This document shows, one piece after another, positions 5,746-5,995 of a stretch of DNA of 5,995 bases. The DNA lies in contig JAPUHH010000176.1 in NCBI GenBank assembly GCA_027297825.1, positions 1 to 5,995 of the forward strand, written 5' to 3'. Numbering within the stretch: position 1 is the stretch's first letter; the number at the start of each line of letters is the position of its first letter. Origin of the DNA: Gammaproteobacteria bacterium (GTDB lineage: Bacteria > Pseudomonadota > Gammaproteobacteria > UBA4575). The notes beneath the pieces are model-generated. The model was not told the origin of the DNA. It did not search any database and saw only the letters and a program-made list of their open reading frames with translations. Made by a program: the position numbers and the translations under genes.

Positions 5746-5995
5746 AGATACTTCAGATAAAAACAAAAAACAGGAAACTCTTCTTTCGCATTTGTATGAA
5801 TTGCGTAGCAGATTGTTGTGGGTGGTTGGCAGTGTGCTGGTAGTTTTTATAGGTCTATTTCCATTTGCAAATAAATTATATTCATACTTAGCAGGCCCTT
5901 TAATGGCACATCTACCGGAAGGCAGCTCGATGGTTGCGATAGATGTGGCTTCACCTTTTTTAACCCCGTTTAAACTTGTATTTTTGGTCAGTATT
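5732..5995 (+). CDS. tatC: Sec-independent (twin-arginine) translocase subunit TatC, N-terminal part (cut by window edge)
   Basis: TatC is the polytopic inner-membrane core of the Tat system and binds the twin-arginine motif of substrates. Only the first 88 codons are present and the frame is still open at the edge. Visible: a hydrophilic, lysine-rich N-terminus (1-16), the conserved cytoplasmic segment SHLYELRSRLL (19-29) whose Glu23 and Arg25 correspond to the signal-peptide-binding residues of E. coli TatC, the first transmembrane helix (about 30-48), then the periplasmic PL...LPEGSSMVAIDVASPFLTPFKL stretch leading into helix 2. The ATG at 5732 lies inside the end of tatB in another frame (14-bp overlap), a typical operon arrangement. 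A full gene would have six transmembrane helices. Confidence 0.95.
   Translation, partial: MKPTEDTSDKNKKQETLLSHLYELRSRLLWVVGSVLVVFIGLFPFANKLYSYLAGPLMAHLPEGSSMVAIDVASPFLTPFKLVFLVSI

Overview
The window looks like chromosomal DNA from a gammaproteobacterium, moderately AT-rich by eye. The evidence is the pairing of pip with dtd, a stand-alone (monofunctional) 197-residue HisB of the Pseudomonas type, the order hisB-hisH-hisA-hisF, and a separate hisE followed by tatA-tatB-tatC. The species cannot be named from the sequence alone. All supported genes are on the + strand, and there is no sign of a phage, transposon, CRISPR array or RNA gene.

Layout: 1-115 is a short leader with no gene I can defend. 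116-1069 is pip (proline iminopeptidase) and 1119-1556 is dtd (D-aminoacyl-tRNA deacylase, GTG start). Then come five histidine genes: hisB (1617-2210, GTG start), hisH (2398-3057), hisA (3084-3821), hisF (3914-4687) and hisE (4798-5118). The window ends with tatA (5165-5347), tatB (5362-5745) and the first 88 codons of tatC (5732 to the edge).

How the genes work together: HisE removes pyrophosphate from phosphoribosyl-ATP. HisA isomerises the later ProFAR intermediate to PRFAR. HisH supplies ammonia to HisF, which makes imidazole glycerol phosphate and AICAR. HisB dehydrates imidazole glycerol phosphate. HisI, which acts between HisE and HisA, is not in the window, nor are HisG, HisC, HisD or a histidinol-phosphatase. 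TatA, TatB and TatC form the twin-arginine translocase for folded proteins. Pip and Dtd are housekeeping enzymes (peptide trimming and removal of D-amino acids from tRNA).

The most unusual item is in the 187-bp hisB-hisH gap. Positions 2284-2313 encode the last nine residues of HisB plus a stop a second time (IIPSTKGSL*). The DNA differs from the intact hisB end at 10 of 30 positions, and every difference is synonymous. Similarity continues for 17 bases past the stop. This looks like the leftover tail of another hisB allele, which suggests that hisB was duplicated or replaced by recombination. Shine-Dalgarno sequences are poor in front of nearly every gene; tatA is the clear exception.
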